A stretch of DNA of 64,000 bases from Hirsutella rhossiliensis (GCF_020360975.1 NW_025408670.1:2294001-2358000), one strand, 5' to 3'; shown: positions 45,960 to 58,299, counted from the first letter of the stretch. Numbers and translations: made by a program. Notes: a model not told the origin generated them from the letters alone.

Positions 45960-46200
45960 TATCGAGGGCTATAGTTCCTATAAACTTATATATAGGTTCC
46001 TATATAGGGTCGAGATACCTATGCTATTTAACGAGGACCTCCTAGCGTTTCCCTTTACTAACCTTTTTTTAGCGCGCGGCCTATATCTCTTTAACCTTAA
46101 ACTTATCCTCTCCTTTTACCTTAATTATAAGCGGTTAAGCGTCCGCTACTTTTTATTTAGGTAGTAGGTTAAAAGAGGCTCTATAAAAGAGGTCTATATT
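45960..46200 (-). pseudogene. Chromodomain of Gypsy B
   Basis: Minus-strand reading: IIKVKGEDKFKVKEI ('..eyeVEeIl'), a stop, AARLKKG, then 'EVLVKWhgY'-type strand (EVLVK, a stop in place of Trp, HRYLDPI) and a decayed 'PtWEP' with KFIGTIALDKFKA at the C-terminal helix. This is the arrangement of a chromovirus chromodomain. Element A separates it from the integrase. Confidence 0.75.
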
Positions 46201-46257
46201 AATCTTATTATAGACCCTTATTAAGAGACTATCGAGCCCTATAACTTATAGGCTAAT

Positions 46258-46434
46258 TATTATAGAGTAGGTAGAGGCATAGGCTTAGGTACGGTCCGTT
46301 AAAAGAAGGTTAATAATCTATAAGAGGGAAAAGGAAGAAAAGTATAGGCCTAGCCTATATAAGCGTAGAGGCCGCTTATATATAGACTTAGCCTAGACCT
46401 TAGTCTAGGCCTATATAGGGCAAAAGCCCTTATA
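46258..46434. repeat. Left LTR of element A
   Basis: 177 bp, tattatagagtagg...caaaagcccttata. Confidence 0.88.
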
Positions 46435-47953
46435 TTATACCCCTACCTAGCTTTTAAAGAAGCGCGCCTTTAAATAATACCTAATACTACGCTTAAGGGG
46501 ACGGAACCCTTACGCGGACTACGTACGCTTAGTCGCGGAAAAAACGTTAGTAAATAATATATAATACCCTCCTAAGCGAGCTTCTTAGATAGACTATATT
46601 ATTAGTAGGGGCCGCGCCCTAAGAGTTAGGCTTTAGTACTTCTAGCTAAGGAGTAAAGGTATATAGAACGGCGCGTAGCTAGCTTTAGTAAGCTTATAGT
46701 ATCCCGCCCCCCCTATATCGGCGCACGGTAGTAGCTCTTAGTACCGTAACGTAGGGGACGGTACTTTAGTATATAAGGCTCCGCTCCCTCCTATATAGGG
46801 CTATATAGGCACTCCCTTTCGCTATAGTTATATTATATTAGCGGCCTTCCTATATCTTAGCCGCCCTTTCGGTCGCTGCGGGCATATGTCCCGTCTATAT
46901 AGCAGCTACTACCGTACGCGAGGGGACGCCGATAAAGCCTATAGAGGCGTTACTAAGATTACTCGTCGCTAGAGTCGCTATCGTCGAACCTAACCTCCTT
47001 TCCGTCCTAGCGCGTGCGCCCCTCTACTACTTAAAGTGCGTTTACCCGCGCCTCCTAGTATAGGTACTTTAAAAACTAGTAGGATTTACTACCGTAGCCT
47101 ATATAGCGACCCTCTTATCGCTACCTCTTTTTATCCTTAGTCCTTAAGGCGGAGATAGAGATATCTATAGTATTACTAGCGTTATCCTCTTTTTATACTA
47201 TAGAAGAAGATAAAAAAAGAAACTTATTACTATTAAGCTTATAAAGAAGGTAGACGAGATCGGTATATATATCTAGTAATATAGACTATTTACTTAGATA
47301 GGTACGCTAATCCGAATTTAAGCTCGTAATAAGGTAATTATACTTTACCGCGTTAGGCTAGCTATATACGTTTGCTCGATAAAGCACCTTTTTAAACCGT
47401 ATAAAGTAGGCCGGAATAGCTTTACTCCGCTTTTAATAGAGCGTTATAAGCTCCTAGCCTACCGACTTAGCTATATTAGGTTTACTATAATTAGTATAGA
47501 GCTTTATAAGGAGGTTAGCTAGTCCGTTTATACTAGTACGCGTAAATAGTAAGAGATACCTTTATAGGTATAGGGATAGGCTCGCGTAAAGATAGTCGAA
47601 TTAGGCATAGATATCCCTTATTACGGCGCTATTAGTATAGAGCTTTGCTTTTATATAAAGTAGCTATAGCTCGAGCTCTATAAAGGAGCCGTCGAACTTA
47701 CTAAGGTACGGTAGTACCGCTCTTAGTCGTGCGGAGCCTTATTATTATAAGAGGCTCTTAATTACCTAGGCGAACTAAGTATTACGTTCGCTTTAATTTT
47801 ACGACTATAGGAGTATAGATATTTCGCGTATATATATACTAGCGCGGGCGGTTTAACTAGACTAGGTAATTAAACGTTAGCTTTAAAAGCAGCTAAAAAT
47901 AGCTATTCTATATATAGGGATATAGAGAGGGTAAAATAAAGGGTAGATTATAC

Positions 47954-48130
47954 TATTATAGAGTAGGTAGAGGCGTAGGTTTAGGTATAGTCTATTAAAA
48001 GAAGGTTAATAATCTATAAGGGGGAAAAGGAAGAGAAGTATAGGCCTAGCTTATATAAGCGCGGAGGCCGCTTATATATAGACTTAGCTTAGACCCTAGT
48101 CTAGGCCTATATAGGGCAAAAGCCCTTATA
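47954..48130. repeat. Right LTR of element A
   Basis: 177 bp, tattatagagtagg...caaaagcccttata; followed by TSD ctaat. Confidence 0.88.
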
Positions 48131-48149
48131 CTAATAACCCTTTATATTA

Positions 48150-49660
48150 TAAACTTTATATATAGCTAGTTAAGCTTCTTTTTTAGCTATACTAACCTAT
48201 AGTTATAGAGGTCTAGCTATACCTTATCTCTTACTATAAACCTATTTACTAGGGCCCTAGTCTTATTAGCGTGCTACTCTTAATCTTATACTAAGGCGGC
48301 TATCGTAAATTAGTAATAATCTATAGTCTCTTATAGCTTTTATATAAATATAAAAGTATAGCCCTCTAGTAATATATTACTATACTACTCTACTACTATA
48401 TCTATAATAAAAGGAACTAATAAAGGTAGTTTAAAGCTATATATTATAAAGAAAGGGGCTATCTTAATAGAAGTATATAGTTTACTATTTAATATAAATT
48501 AAGCTATAAGGAGCTACTAGTCTTAGTTTACTTAGTTATAGGCTATAATAGCCTATAAGTAAGCTTACGCCTCTTAGTTAACCCTCTTAGGCCCTTTATT
48601 AGTCTATAAGTAATATACTATACTAAGTAGCTATATAATCTAAAGTAGCTAGTATAGGTACTATTAAAAGTAGCTAGTTTAATTTAATCCCTTATCGCTT
48701 ATAATAAAAGCTAGCTAGCTATATAAGTAAGCTTAGTATTATAGGAAGCGCTTTATATAGGACTCTATATCTATAAATAGTATCGGCTTTAATACTATAG
48801 ACTTACTAAGTCGGTCCTTAATTACCTATATATAGCGGTTACCGCCCTTTATAAGTAGGAGGTCCGTTATAAAGTCTATCTATATATATATATATAGAAC
48901 TAGTTAGGTATTAAAAGCTACTTAAGTAGCCCTTTAAGCTATACCCTTTAAATCTTAGTATAGCTATAGATATTATAGTTATAAAGGAAGCGGCGAACGT
49001 AGTACTATAGGAGGGGCTAGTAGAAATCCCTTATAAGGCCTATTACTATACCTTACTTACTTAGGTAGCCTATAATACTAAAGTTATAGACGAGCTAAAC
49101 TAGCTTCCCTTAAAGCTCGTTTTATTTATTTAGCTCTAGTAGTCTATCTTTCTCCCTAGCTTCTATAGTATATAGCGCGCCTAGTACCTATAGTCTCCCT
49201 CGCTAACGTAGATGCCCTTATAAGTCGATATAATAGTTAGCTACTTATACTTTTAGCTTTAGCTTTAAATTAAGGTATTAAGCGCTAGACTTAACGGCGT
49301 AGTATACGCTCTTATAAGTATAGTCTAAAGATAATATCCTATCCTATAAGCGCTAAAGGACCTTATCTTAGAATACCCGCGCTATATACGCTCTTAGGCC
49401 GGTTTATCCCTCCTCGCTAAGCTAAGGTAAAGGTATAAAGAAGGCTTATTTATTAGCGCCGCGCCTTCCTTTACTAAGGAAGCTCCTATATAAGTCTATA
49501 GCGCTTTTTATAGGATAAGCTATAGATCCTAGGCCTCGATATCCGCTCTTATTAGCTAGTCTTAATCCCTCTAGGAAAGTATATCTAGGACTATAGAGTC
49601 CTACCTTAGCTAGTACTTAATTAAGAAGTTAAAGTATAAGAGATACTCCGCTTAATAGGC
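48150..49660 (-). pseudogene. Integrase of Gypsy B
   Basis: Aligned with F fragments 2 and 3, which read more easily. On the minus strand the core begins near 48886-48826 with an 'IDFItDL...kG.nryi' block (first Asp) and continues to 48.15 kb. The H2C2 zinc region lies upstream (about 48.95-49.2 kb). Stops are TAA or TAG. Element A cuts the coding region between integrase and chromodomain. Confidence 0.75.
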
Positions 49661-50199
49661 TTACCGCTCTAAGAGGTACTAGTAGGTTATAAAGTACTTA
49701 AGGTTCCTATAGTCTATAAGAACCTTAAAGCTCTTATAACTTTAAAGCTTTACTTACTATTACTTAAGGTAGCTAATAATTACTAGTATCTCCTTATTAT
49801 AAATAGCGTAATTCCGCTCTACTAAGGTTAGCTTATAAGAGTAGAACGCTATTAGTTACTTCTACCTATCTACCTTTTAAGAGAGCGTTCCTTTAATTAC
49901 CTAGCTACTATAGTCTACTTCGACTAATATAGACCGGTCGAAGTCCTACTAGAGTAGTACTAAGGCTTATAAGAATAGGTCCTTAAGCGTATAGAACGCT
50001 CCTTCTTATACGGGCCCTTAATAAAAGGCGGTCTATTTCCTAGTAATCTTATTTAAGGGACTTATAATATAAGAGAAGCCCTTAATAAATATCTTATAAT
50101 AGTTTACGAACCTAAGAAAGCTCTATACGCCTATCTATATAGTTAGGGCCGCTTAGTCTTAGATCGCTTAGATCTTTATAGGATCCGCCTATATACCTA

Positions 50200-51250
50200 T
50201 ACTTATATAGATAATAAAGCCTAGGTACTTAACCCTCTTAACCTTAAATTTATACTTATCTAAGTTAAGGAGAGCCTATAAAGTTAAAGGCCCTCTAAGA
50301 CCTTCTATACTTTCTATATATAGTCCTTATAAGAGCCGCTTATATAGATAAGGATATTATCTATATATATAAAGGCGAACTTATCGAGGAAGTCTTAAAG
50401 TATATTATTAATATAATACTAGAAGGTAGCGGGCGCTCTTAAAAGGCTAAAGGGCGTTATAAGCTACTTAAATAAGCTATAGCGTATATAGAACGCTATC
50501 TTTTACTTATTACCCTCTAAGATCTATACCTTATAAAACGCTTATTTTATATCTAGCTTTATAAACTACTTTACTTTTAAAAGGTAATAGAGTATATCTA
50601 AGATTAAGGGTAAGGGGTAGCAGTCTAGCTTTATAATTATATTTAAAGCTATATAGTTATAATAGAACTTTATCCCGCCTCTTAGTTTATATATAAATAA
50701 GACTAGCGCTCTTACTTTAGAGCTACTTACTTAAATAAAACCCTTATTTAAAAGGTCTCTTAGCGTCTTTTTTAGTACTAATAGCTCTACGTATAATATA
50801 CTATATAGCGGTCTAAACGGTATAGGTAGTTCTTACCCCTTCTTATTAGTATAAAGTACGATCTTATAGTTTACCCTTAGCTTATATAGGTTAAGCTTAT
50901 CTACTTCCTAGGACTTAAATAGTAATAGGAGGTCGTAAAAGCGCTTTAGTATCTACTACTATAGCTTAGAAGGCGACTTCGGCTTCTTTATTTAGAGGGC
51001 CTTATTAATATCCGCTAAGCTAACTATATAGACTACTATATTAGCCGCTGCCTAGCTTTACCCTTGCTCTAACCGTTATATAGTTCCTATAAAGATAGAG
51101 GTAAGGACTTCTTATACTAAGTATAAAGCTCGCACGCTTAGTCCTACGCCTATAAAACTATCGTCGTAGTAAACCTACTATTATATAGGCCTAAATTATA
51201 GCTTCCTTTAATATAGAACTAAGTATAACTCTATATATAATAACTAGGGT
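50200..51250 (-). pseudogene. Reverse transcriptase of Gypsy B
   Basis: Minus-strand reading: decayed 'eGdEwKtAFrtRyGLfewlvMPFGL' around 50440-50520, APATFQYYINNIL, and the catalytic FAFIYIDNILIYI near 50335-50385 ('YIDDILIY'). The following blocks match F fragment 1. N-terminal blocks toward 51.25 kb were not checked one by one. Confidence 0.78.
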
Positions 51251-52780
51251 TTCCTAAGGATTAAGGGAAACTTTAGTTAAGGGATTATATAGGCTATAAT
51301 AAGCTTATAGTAACTATTAACCTCTATAGCTAGCTATATAATGCCCTTAATTACTATACCCTTTATCGCGCCTAAGGCGCCCTTTACTTACCTTAGGACG
51401 ATCTTTTCTACTAGTACTTATATCTCTTATATAAGCGCCTTATTAACTATAGCGTAGTATTAATAGCCCTTATCTATAAGGGCGGTAATAAGTAAGGAGT
51501 TATTAATTATAACTTATATTAAAGTAAGCTCTTCTTTTATATAAGTAGATAATTCCTTCTTCTTACTTACTAGTACTAGTAGTTAAGGCTCTAGAGCCTA
51601 TCTTTACTCTAGAGCTACTTTTTTTCTTCTAGGCCTAGGGGAGCGAAGTCCTCCTTATCGTCTAAAGTAAAGAGCGGTTTTATCTTTATTACTTAAACTA
51701 CTATAAGCCGCTTAGCTAAAAGGAAGGGGTATTTTAATATAAAGTATATAAATACTCTATAATATAGGCAGCGGCTATTAGCCTTCCTCTTTTTAATTTC
51801 CTTACTTATTACTTACTTCGCTTACTACTTAGAGTATAGGGCGATATAGGGGGTAGTTAACGGCGTCTTCTTACTACGTTTAGCCCGGTCTATATAGGTA
51901 GCCGATATTAAGGTATCCCTATCTATATCGATAGCCGGTTATTTATCTTATAGAGGGGCGGTAATCCTATCGCTGCTATATAGCGTGCGCTTATAAAGCT
52001 TTTAGAAACGCGGCGTTTATTTATAGCCTTAAGCTACCTTTATTAACCGGCTTATATACTCGCTATAGTTAGTAGGTATAATTATAGGGATAAGTAGCTC
52101 CTATAGGGCTAGCGTAATTGAATTCTATAACTATATAAGCTTCGCGCTATCTTTTTATACTATAGTCCCCGCTGCCTATAAGAGCGTCTCTTTAAAATCG
52201 GGAAGGAATTCGCTAAAGGTTTATTTATCTTTTTACTTAAGGGTCTATAGCCTATCTTACGCCTTCTCCTACTCTTATATATTACCGAACGTATATATAA
52301 GGTATTAAAAGAAGTCTTATAGGTTGCCTCTACTCCTAGGGCCGCCCTTATCCTAGAATCTAAAGATCTACTATATTTAGGGCTCTAGTAGTATATAGAG
52401 GAGTAAATACCACGCTATATCGCGATAGCTATTTAGGCCCTATTTCTCGTTAGTTATAAACTTTATCTATAGCTAGCTAAGGAAGAAGTAAAAGGACTCT
52501 AGCTTACTATCTTAAGTCGGCTAAGGGAGTAGCTTCTACGTTAATAGTATTACCGCCGTAACTAGCGTTATAGAGGTCGTAGGGGTTAAAGCTAGTCTTA
52601 TAGATAGCTCCCTTAGTATAGTAAGAACCTTATCCTTCTTACTAGCTATTATACTTTTAATCGCTTCTAGGATAGCTATAATACTTTCTATCTATCTAAG
52701 GAGGGGTAGAGTACTTCCTTAAGGGGGAGGCGCCCTCTCTAAAGAGATATCTATTAGATCTATTAGTTAATAGCTTATAC

Positions 52781-52968
52781 TATTATAGAGTAGGTAGAAG
52801 CGTATATATAGGTGCCGTTTATAGGATAATATTAATAAGCTATATAGAGCTCTCCTATACGCGGCTAGCCTATATATATATATATATAAGATCCGGCCCT
52901 CTATATATAACTATATAGCTTAGGCTATAGCCTAAGCCTATAACCTATAATAGTTAAAGACTCTTATA
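52781..52968 (-). repeat. 5' LTR of Gypsy B
   Basis: 188 bp, plus-strand start tattatagagtagg, end gactcttata; TSD actat follows. Confidence 0.88.
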
Positions 52969-52973
52969 ACTAT

Positions 52974-54190
52974 ACTTATAAGAGTATATACTATACTATT
53001 AAGTTTAGTATATAACGCTTAAATTTAAAGCTAAAGCTAAAAGTATAGGTAGCTAACTATTATATTAACTTATAAGGGCACCTATATTAGTAGGGGAGAC
53101 TATAAGTACTTAGTATACTATATACTATAGAAGCTAAGGAGAAAGATAGACTATTAAAGCTAAATAAGCGAAATAAGCTTAAAAGGAAGCTAGTTTAGCT
53201 TATATATAACTCTAGTATTATAAGTTACCTAAGCTAGTAAGGTATAGTAATAAGCTTTATAAGGGACTTTTACTAGCCCTTTTTATAGTACTACGTTCGC
53301 TGCTTCTTTTATAATTATAATATTTATAGCTATATTAAGATCTAGAAAGTATAGCTTAAGAAGCTACTTAAGTAGCTTTTAATACTTAACCGGTTCTATA
53401 TATATATATAGATAGACTTTATAATAGACCTCTTACTTATAAAAGGTAGTAACCGCTATATATATATAATTAAAGACCGACTTAATAAGTTTATAGTATT
53501 AAAGCAAATATTATTTATAAATATAAAGTCTTATATAAAGCGCTTTTTATAGTATTAGGCCCGCTTATATAGCTAGCTAGCCTTTATTATAAGCGATAAA
53601 GGATCGAATTAAACTAGCTACTTTTAATAATACCTATAATAGCTACTTTAAATTATATAGCTACTTAGTATAATATATTACTTATAAACTAATAAAGGGC
53701 TTAAAAGGGTTAACTAAGAGGTATAAGCTTACTTATAGGCTATTATAGCTTATAAATAAGTAAACTAAGACTAGTAGCTCCTTATAATATAACCTATATT
53801 AAATAGTAAACTATATACTTTTATTAAGATAGTACTTTTCTTTATAATATATAGCTTTAAACTACCCTTACTAGGTTTATTTACTATATATATAGTAGTA
53901 AAGTAATATAGTAGTTTATAATTAAAGGGCCGCGCTTTTATATTTATATAAAAGCTATAAAAGACTATAGATTATTACTAATCTATAATAGCTACTATAG
54001 TATAAGATTAAGAGTAGTATACTAATAAGACTAAGGCTTTAGTAAATAGGTTTATAGTAAGAAATAAGGTATAGCTAGACCTTTATAACTATAGGTTAGT
54101 ATAGCTAAAAAAGAAGCTTAACTAGCTATATATAAAGTTTATAGTATAAAGAGTTATTATATTATAACTATAGCTATTAAGCTACTAATA
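52974..54190 (+). pseudogene. Gypsy F, fragment 3: integrase
   Basis: Continues fragment 2 after the B insertion. The plus frame shows the zinc region and then IDFIIDLLLIKGSNRYIYII, KDRLNKFIVLE (first Asp block and following strand, about 53410-53510), 'SDrGSnw'-equivalent near 53590, and runs to about 54190, where similarity to B ends just past the point at which A entered B. The chromodomain and 3' LTR of F are missing. Confidence 0.82.
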
Positions 54191-54688
54191 GTTAACTACG
54201 TTAAGTATATAATATAGTTTAATAGATAAATAGTTAGTATTACTATTTAATAGATATAAGATTAAGGGGATTATAGAGATTTAAGTAATCTAAGATTAAT
54301 AAGATTATTACGCTTTATATAATTTAATATTAAGGATTATAGCTAGGCCTATAATTTAAGGATAGTCTTTATAAGTATATATAGCTACTTACTTTTACTT
54401 CTTTAAATAAATAGCTTTCTAGCTTTTAATATAATTATTACGATCTTTATTATAATCTTATCTTTAATTTTAATTACTTAATTACTTAGTTATAGTTTAT
54501 AGTTTAAAACCTTTAACTTATTACTAATATAATATACTTATTTCTACTTAAACTATACCTTATTATATCTATTAATATAAACCCCTTAATAGGTTTATCC
54601 CTTAAGAATAATACTAGTTATTATATATTAAAACCTCTTATTTAGTATAATATTATATTACTTTAAGTAATATTATAACTATTAGTAT
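54191..54688. other. RIP-mutated DNA, nothing recognised
   Basis: Very A/T-rich, no motif on either strand. It ends with agtat (54684-54688), the expected position of the target duplication of Copia-2, whose other end is lost. Confidence 0.4.
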
Positions 54689-55165
54689 TCTTATAAAGAA
54701 AGATATAAAAAGTATATATAAAATATATAAAGGTAAAAGTAAAAGTAAAGGGTTAGATATATAGGGCAAAGATATTTAATTCTTATAAGGATAGTAATTA
54801 TAGTAAGAGAGTAATTATTATATTACTTTAATTCTCTTTCTTTCCTTTATTTAACGCCCTTTTTTATACTTATTTAGTATCTTAATTAATAAAGAAGATC
54901 TTACTTAAAGAAGCCGCTAATATCCTTTTAACTACTAAGCTTTTTATTAGTTTTTCCCCTCCTTTCTAGCTATTACTAGTATATCTATATTATCTCTTAC
55001 TACTTTTATAGGAAGCTATTACTACTTTTACTTCCCTTTTTACCCTTACCTTCCTTTTTATACCTCCTTTTAGCTCCTTCTTTAAACCCTATTTTTTAGC
55101 TTCCTAGGTCCCTTATACTAAGGAATATCTCTAAGAACTATAAAATTAAGCTATACTTTATAATA
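54689..55165 (-). repeat. 3' LTR of Copia-2
   Basis: About 477 bp; aligns to the reverse complement of the Copia-1 LTRs from tcttataaag (Copia-1 tctcgcgtag) to actttataata. Confidence 0.85.
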
Positions 55166-55457
55166 TACCCCCTTAGCTATAGCTTACCCTTATAAAAAGG
55201 GTAAAGCTAAATTAAGCTAGTAAGTATATAATAAAGGTCTTAGTCTATACTTACCCCTTCTAGGTTTTAGCCCTAGGCTCTTTTAGACCTACTTTAGGAA
55301 AAAGAGGCCTAAGGAGGAAATTAAGTCTTATAAGAAAGGGAGGCTTCTTTAAGGATAAGTCTTTAAAAAGGGGGCCTTTAAGAAGAATAAGTCTTAATTA
55401 AGCTAGGGGCCCTTTTTTAAGATAAGTCTTAATTCCTCTCTTTAGCTATAAATATCT

Positions 55458-58290
55458 CCTTCCTCCTATATATTATTAGCTCCTCTTATAGACTCTTAAA
55501 GTAAGCTTTTAAGGATAGCTTCTTTTAAACGTCTTCTAGCTTAATTTACTATAAAAAGATAGCTAGCTTTTACTTTAGTAAGGGCTTTATAAGACCGTTA
55601 GCTTTTATTAATACTATTAGAACCTAATAAATAGAAATAAGTCCCTTTTAGACCTCTTAGCGTAACTAATACTAATAGATATCGATATACTATAGCTAGG
55701 TTAATAGCTTTACGTTTTCTATTAAAATTTATATAGTCTTTATATTATTATATTCTATAGCTAATAGGGTCGGAACTTATAGTTATAAAGAGATTAGTAG
55801 CTAGCTAAGGAAAATCGCTTCTTTTAATACTTTTAAAAGAGCTAGTAGCTCTACCTTTATACTTAAAGTAGTAATAGTAGCTTACTTTAAAGCTCTTTAA
55901 GTAATAGTTCCTTTAAAAAGAGATATAATATACTTTTATAAGCTCTTTTTATCTAATAAATTATCTATAAAGAATAAATCGCTTAAATAAAAAAAGATTT
56001 TAGTAGCTAGTTTCCTTCCTTACCCTCCTAAGCGTAAATAATATAATCTCGTTAAATAAAGATAAAGGATAGCTTAGTTTACTACTTCTTTATACTTAGG
56101 GCTAGGATTTTAGTTATACTTCGCTAGCTAAGAGACTATAAAAGAGATATTTAGTTTAATATAAATAGCTAAAAAAAAGTAAGGAGCTTACTATCTATTA
56201 ATATTAATGTTTTTCTTACTCCCTAGCTTAAAAGGATAGATTAAGTAAAAGCTCTTTATTTAATATTAGCGTAAAGGGAAGCTTCTTATTAAGGGAATTA
56301 GGGAGGAATTTATAAGCGACCTTATTAATATAGGCGTCTTAAGTAAGCTAGATAGTTTATTAAGACTTATTTTAAAGGATTTAAATCCCTATAAACTACT
56401 TTAGCTCCCTTAGCTTAGTTATCTTATACCTTTATTATAGGCCTTTTATAGCTTCCTTAGTAGTTACTTCTTCCTTTTTTAAGTAGGCCTAGATAATATT
56501 ATCGATATAAAAGAAAACTATAATTTTACCTTTTTATATTATATATAGTTCTTAAGGGACTTTTATAAAGCCTAAGGCTTTAATAGAACCTATTAAATAC
56601 TATTACTAAAGAAAGGGGTAATCTTTATAGTTTATATAGAGCTTTCCTAAGCTATAGAACCTTTCTTAGTTATTAAAAACTCTAAAGGTATATAAGTAAA
56701 AGCGGAATTTTAGGAAATTAAGGAATTATATAAGACTACGTAATAGAAGGGAAGACGGAGTATAAGGTAGGAATTTTAATAGAATTTACTAGTAATATAT
56801 TAGTATATAGAAGAGGTATTAAAGTTAATAATTCTTTCTCTATCTACTAGCGGATATACTATCTTATATAGATAATTATAGCTAAACGAAAGAACCTTTC
56901 GGGACTAGATTTAGGCTGCTATATAGCCCTAAGACTAAGGAATTTAGTAATACCTCGAGTATATTAGGAAGTGTCTTAGTTCTACTAATATTCGTGTTTA
57001 AAGGAGGTTGGTCGTGCTAGTGTTTTTAAGAGGTCTTAGCTAGTATTCTAAGCTAGCTCTATTTCTTCGATTCCCGATTATACGATAACCGGCAACCGGT
57101 TTAATATATAATAATATATAAAATAACGAGCGATTCTTACTTTATAATATAGGATCTTATCTATAATTAATATACTACTTATTAGCTTATATAATCGGGA
57201 GAGTACGTTATAGCTGCTTTATTTATAATAGGAACACCGTTCCTTATAAAAACTAAGAGGAAGTTATATATAAATAACTTCTTCTTCCTTAAGTAAGTAG
57301 TTAATAAAGGCGTTAACTATATCTATCTAATTAAGTTTAAGGTCGAATTCTACTACTATAGCTTTAAGGTTCTAAAAAGATATCCTTACTAAGGTAGTTA
57401 CCTTAGTAAGTAGATCCCCTTTTTCCTATTAATTCCTATAAATAACTAGCTAGGCTTTATACTTTTAAAGGAAGCTATATTTATTAGTCTTATAAATAAA
57501 GTCTTACTTATAGCTAAGGACCTATTTTCCTCTTACCTTTTCCTTAAGGACTTCTTTAAAAGACCCTATCTCTTTATATAAGGCTAAGTAGTCTTTCTAG
57601 GCTTAGAAAAACTAGTCTTTAAAAGAGTATCTTTCTAGCTACTTTTAGTTTACTAGTAGGTCTAGGAGGTCTCTTTTATATACCCTCTTTACTAATAAAG
57701 GCTTAAAAAGCTAGCCTACTATAAATATTCTATAGGAACCGTTTTTTATAAGCGTTAGATAGAAGTTAGAAAAACGATCGAAATAAAAAAGAAATTAGTC
57801 TTCTTTTATATCGGGCCCTATACCTTCCTTTACTTCTTAAAGTAAGGATAAAAAGGTAGCTAGGTAATCCTTTAAGAGTACTACCTTTCCTACCCTCTTA
57901 AGGGTTAAGATAGGACGACTAACTAAAAAAGCTACTTTTAGATCTTTTTTTTATATAGGAGGAGGCATAGGGAGGTAAGCGTATTCTAGCTCTACTACTT
58001 TCTTATAGTCTCCTTCCTTATCTAGATTATTTAATTTAATAGCTTCCTTTTCTTTAAAGTTAGCGTTATCCTTAACTACTTTAATATTAGTTTCTTCTTT
58101 TATTTCCTTATCTAGGACCTCTTCTTAATACTATTAGGAAGGGGGGATTTAGATCTTTTAAATTAGCTAATATTATAAGAGTAAGAAGGGCTATTAATTA
58201 TCTTTTTATTAAAAAAGCTAGATTCGTCGAAAATTATATCCCTAGTTAAAATAACCTTTTATAAAAGAGGAATCTATACCTAAATAGCCT
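55458..58290 (-). pseudogene. Copia-2 pol remnant (part of integrase end, reverse transcriptase, RNase H)
   Basis: Identified by nucleotide alignment to Copia-1. The region at 57290-57360 corresponds to the LEQMDAVNAFI block of the reverse transcriptase (Copia-1 38000-38050), 58095-58290 to Copia-1 37040-37200, and 55460-55540 to the C-terminal LEDVREKL region. The MITE at 56682-57246 splits the block following VYMRLPPGF. Saturated with TAA and TAG. Confidence 0.85.
56682..57246 (-). mobile_element. hAT-like MITE, copy 3 (565 bp), inserted in Copia-2
   Basis: Inverted relative to copies 1 and 2. It has a perfect 8-bp duplication, taaaaact (56674-56681 and 57247-57254), and the matching single site in Copia-1 (near 38100) proves the boundaries. 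Ends on its own strand: taaggaacggtgttcc and tatacctttag. Terminal inverted repeats are short and imperfect. Confidence 0.88.
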
Positions 58291-58299
58291 TTATTAAAA

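Larger units (their letters stand above)
46258..48130. mobile_element. Element A: 1873-bp LTR element without recognised genes, inserted in B
   Basis: Two LTRs of exactly 177 bp (46258-46434 and 47954-48130) and a perfect 5-bp duplication, ctaat (46253-46257 and 48131-48135). The 1.5-kb interior is GC-richer, has many TAA and TAG in every frame tried, and shows no RT, integrase or gag motif. The first 22 bases of its LTR (tattatagagtaggtagagg and so on) match the LTR of B, after which they diverge. A non-autonomous relative of B is the simplest view. Confidence 0.88.
44158..52968 (-). mobile_element. Gypsy B: complete chromodomain LTR retrotransposon, inserted in F
   Basis: LTRs of 186 bp (44158-44343) and 188 bp (52781-52968) with a perfect 5-bp duplication, actat (44153-44157 and 52969-52973). 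8.8 kb as found, about 6.9 kb without element A. On the minus strand: gag/protease region (about 51.3-52.7 kb, not resolved), reverse transcriptase (about 50.2-51.25 kb), RNase H, integrase (about 48.15-49.66 kb), chromodomain (about 45.96-46.2 kb), then a 1.6-kb 3' region rich in GC and CpG with an opposite-strand frame. B belongs to the same family as its host F but lies in the opposite orientation. Confidence 0.9.
54689..58296 (-). mobile_element. Copia-2: heavily RIP-mutated, 5'-truncated relative of Copia-1
   Basis: Minus strand. The 3' LTR (54689-55165), spacer and C-terminal two fifths of gag-pol align base by base with Copia-1 from 37040 to 40079. The other side stops near 58296, where Gypsy G begins, so the 5' LTR, gag, protease and most of integrase are lost. 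Unlike Copia-1, nearly all CpA and TpG are gone, so this copy went through far more RIP. MITE copy 3 lies inside its reverse transcriptase. Confidence 0.88.
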
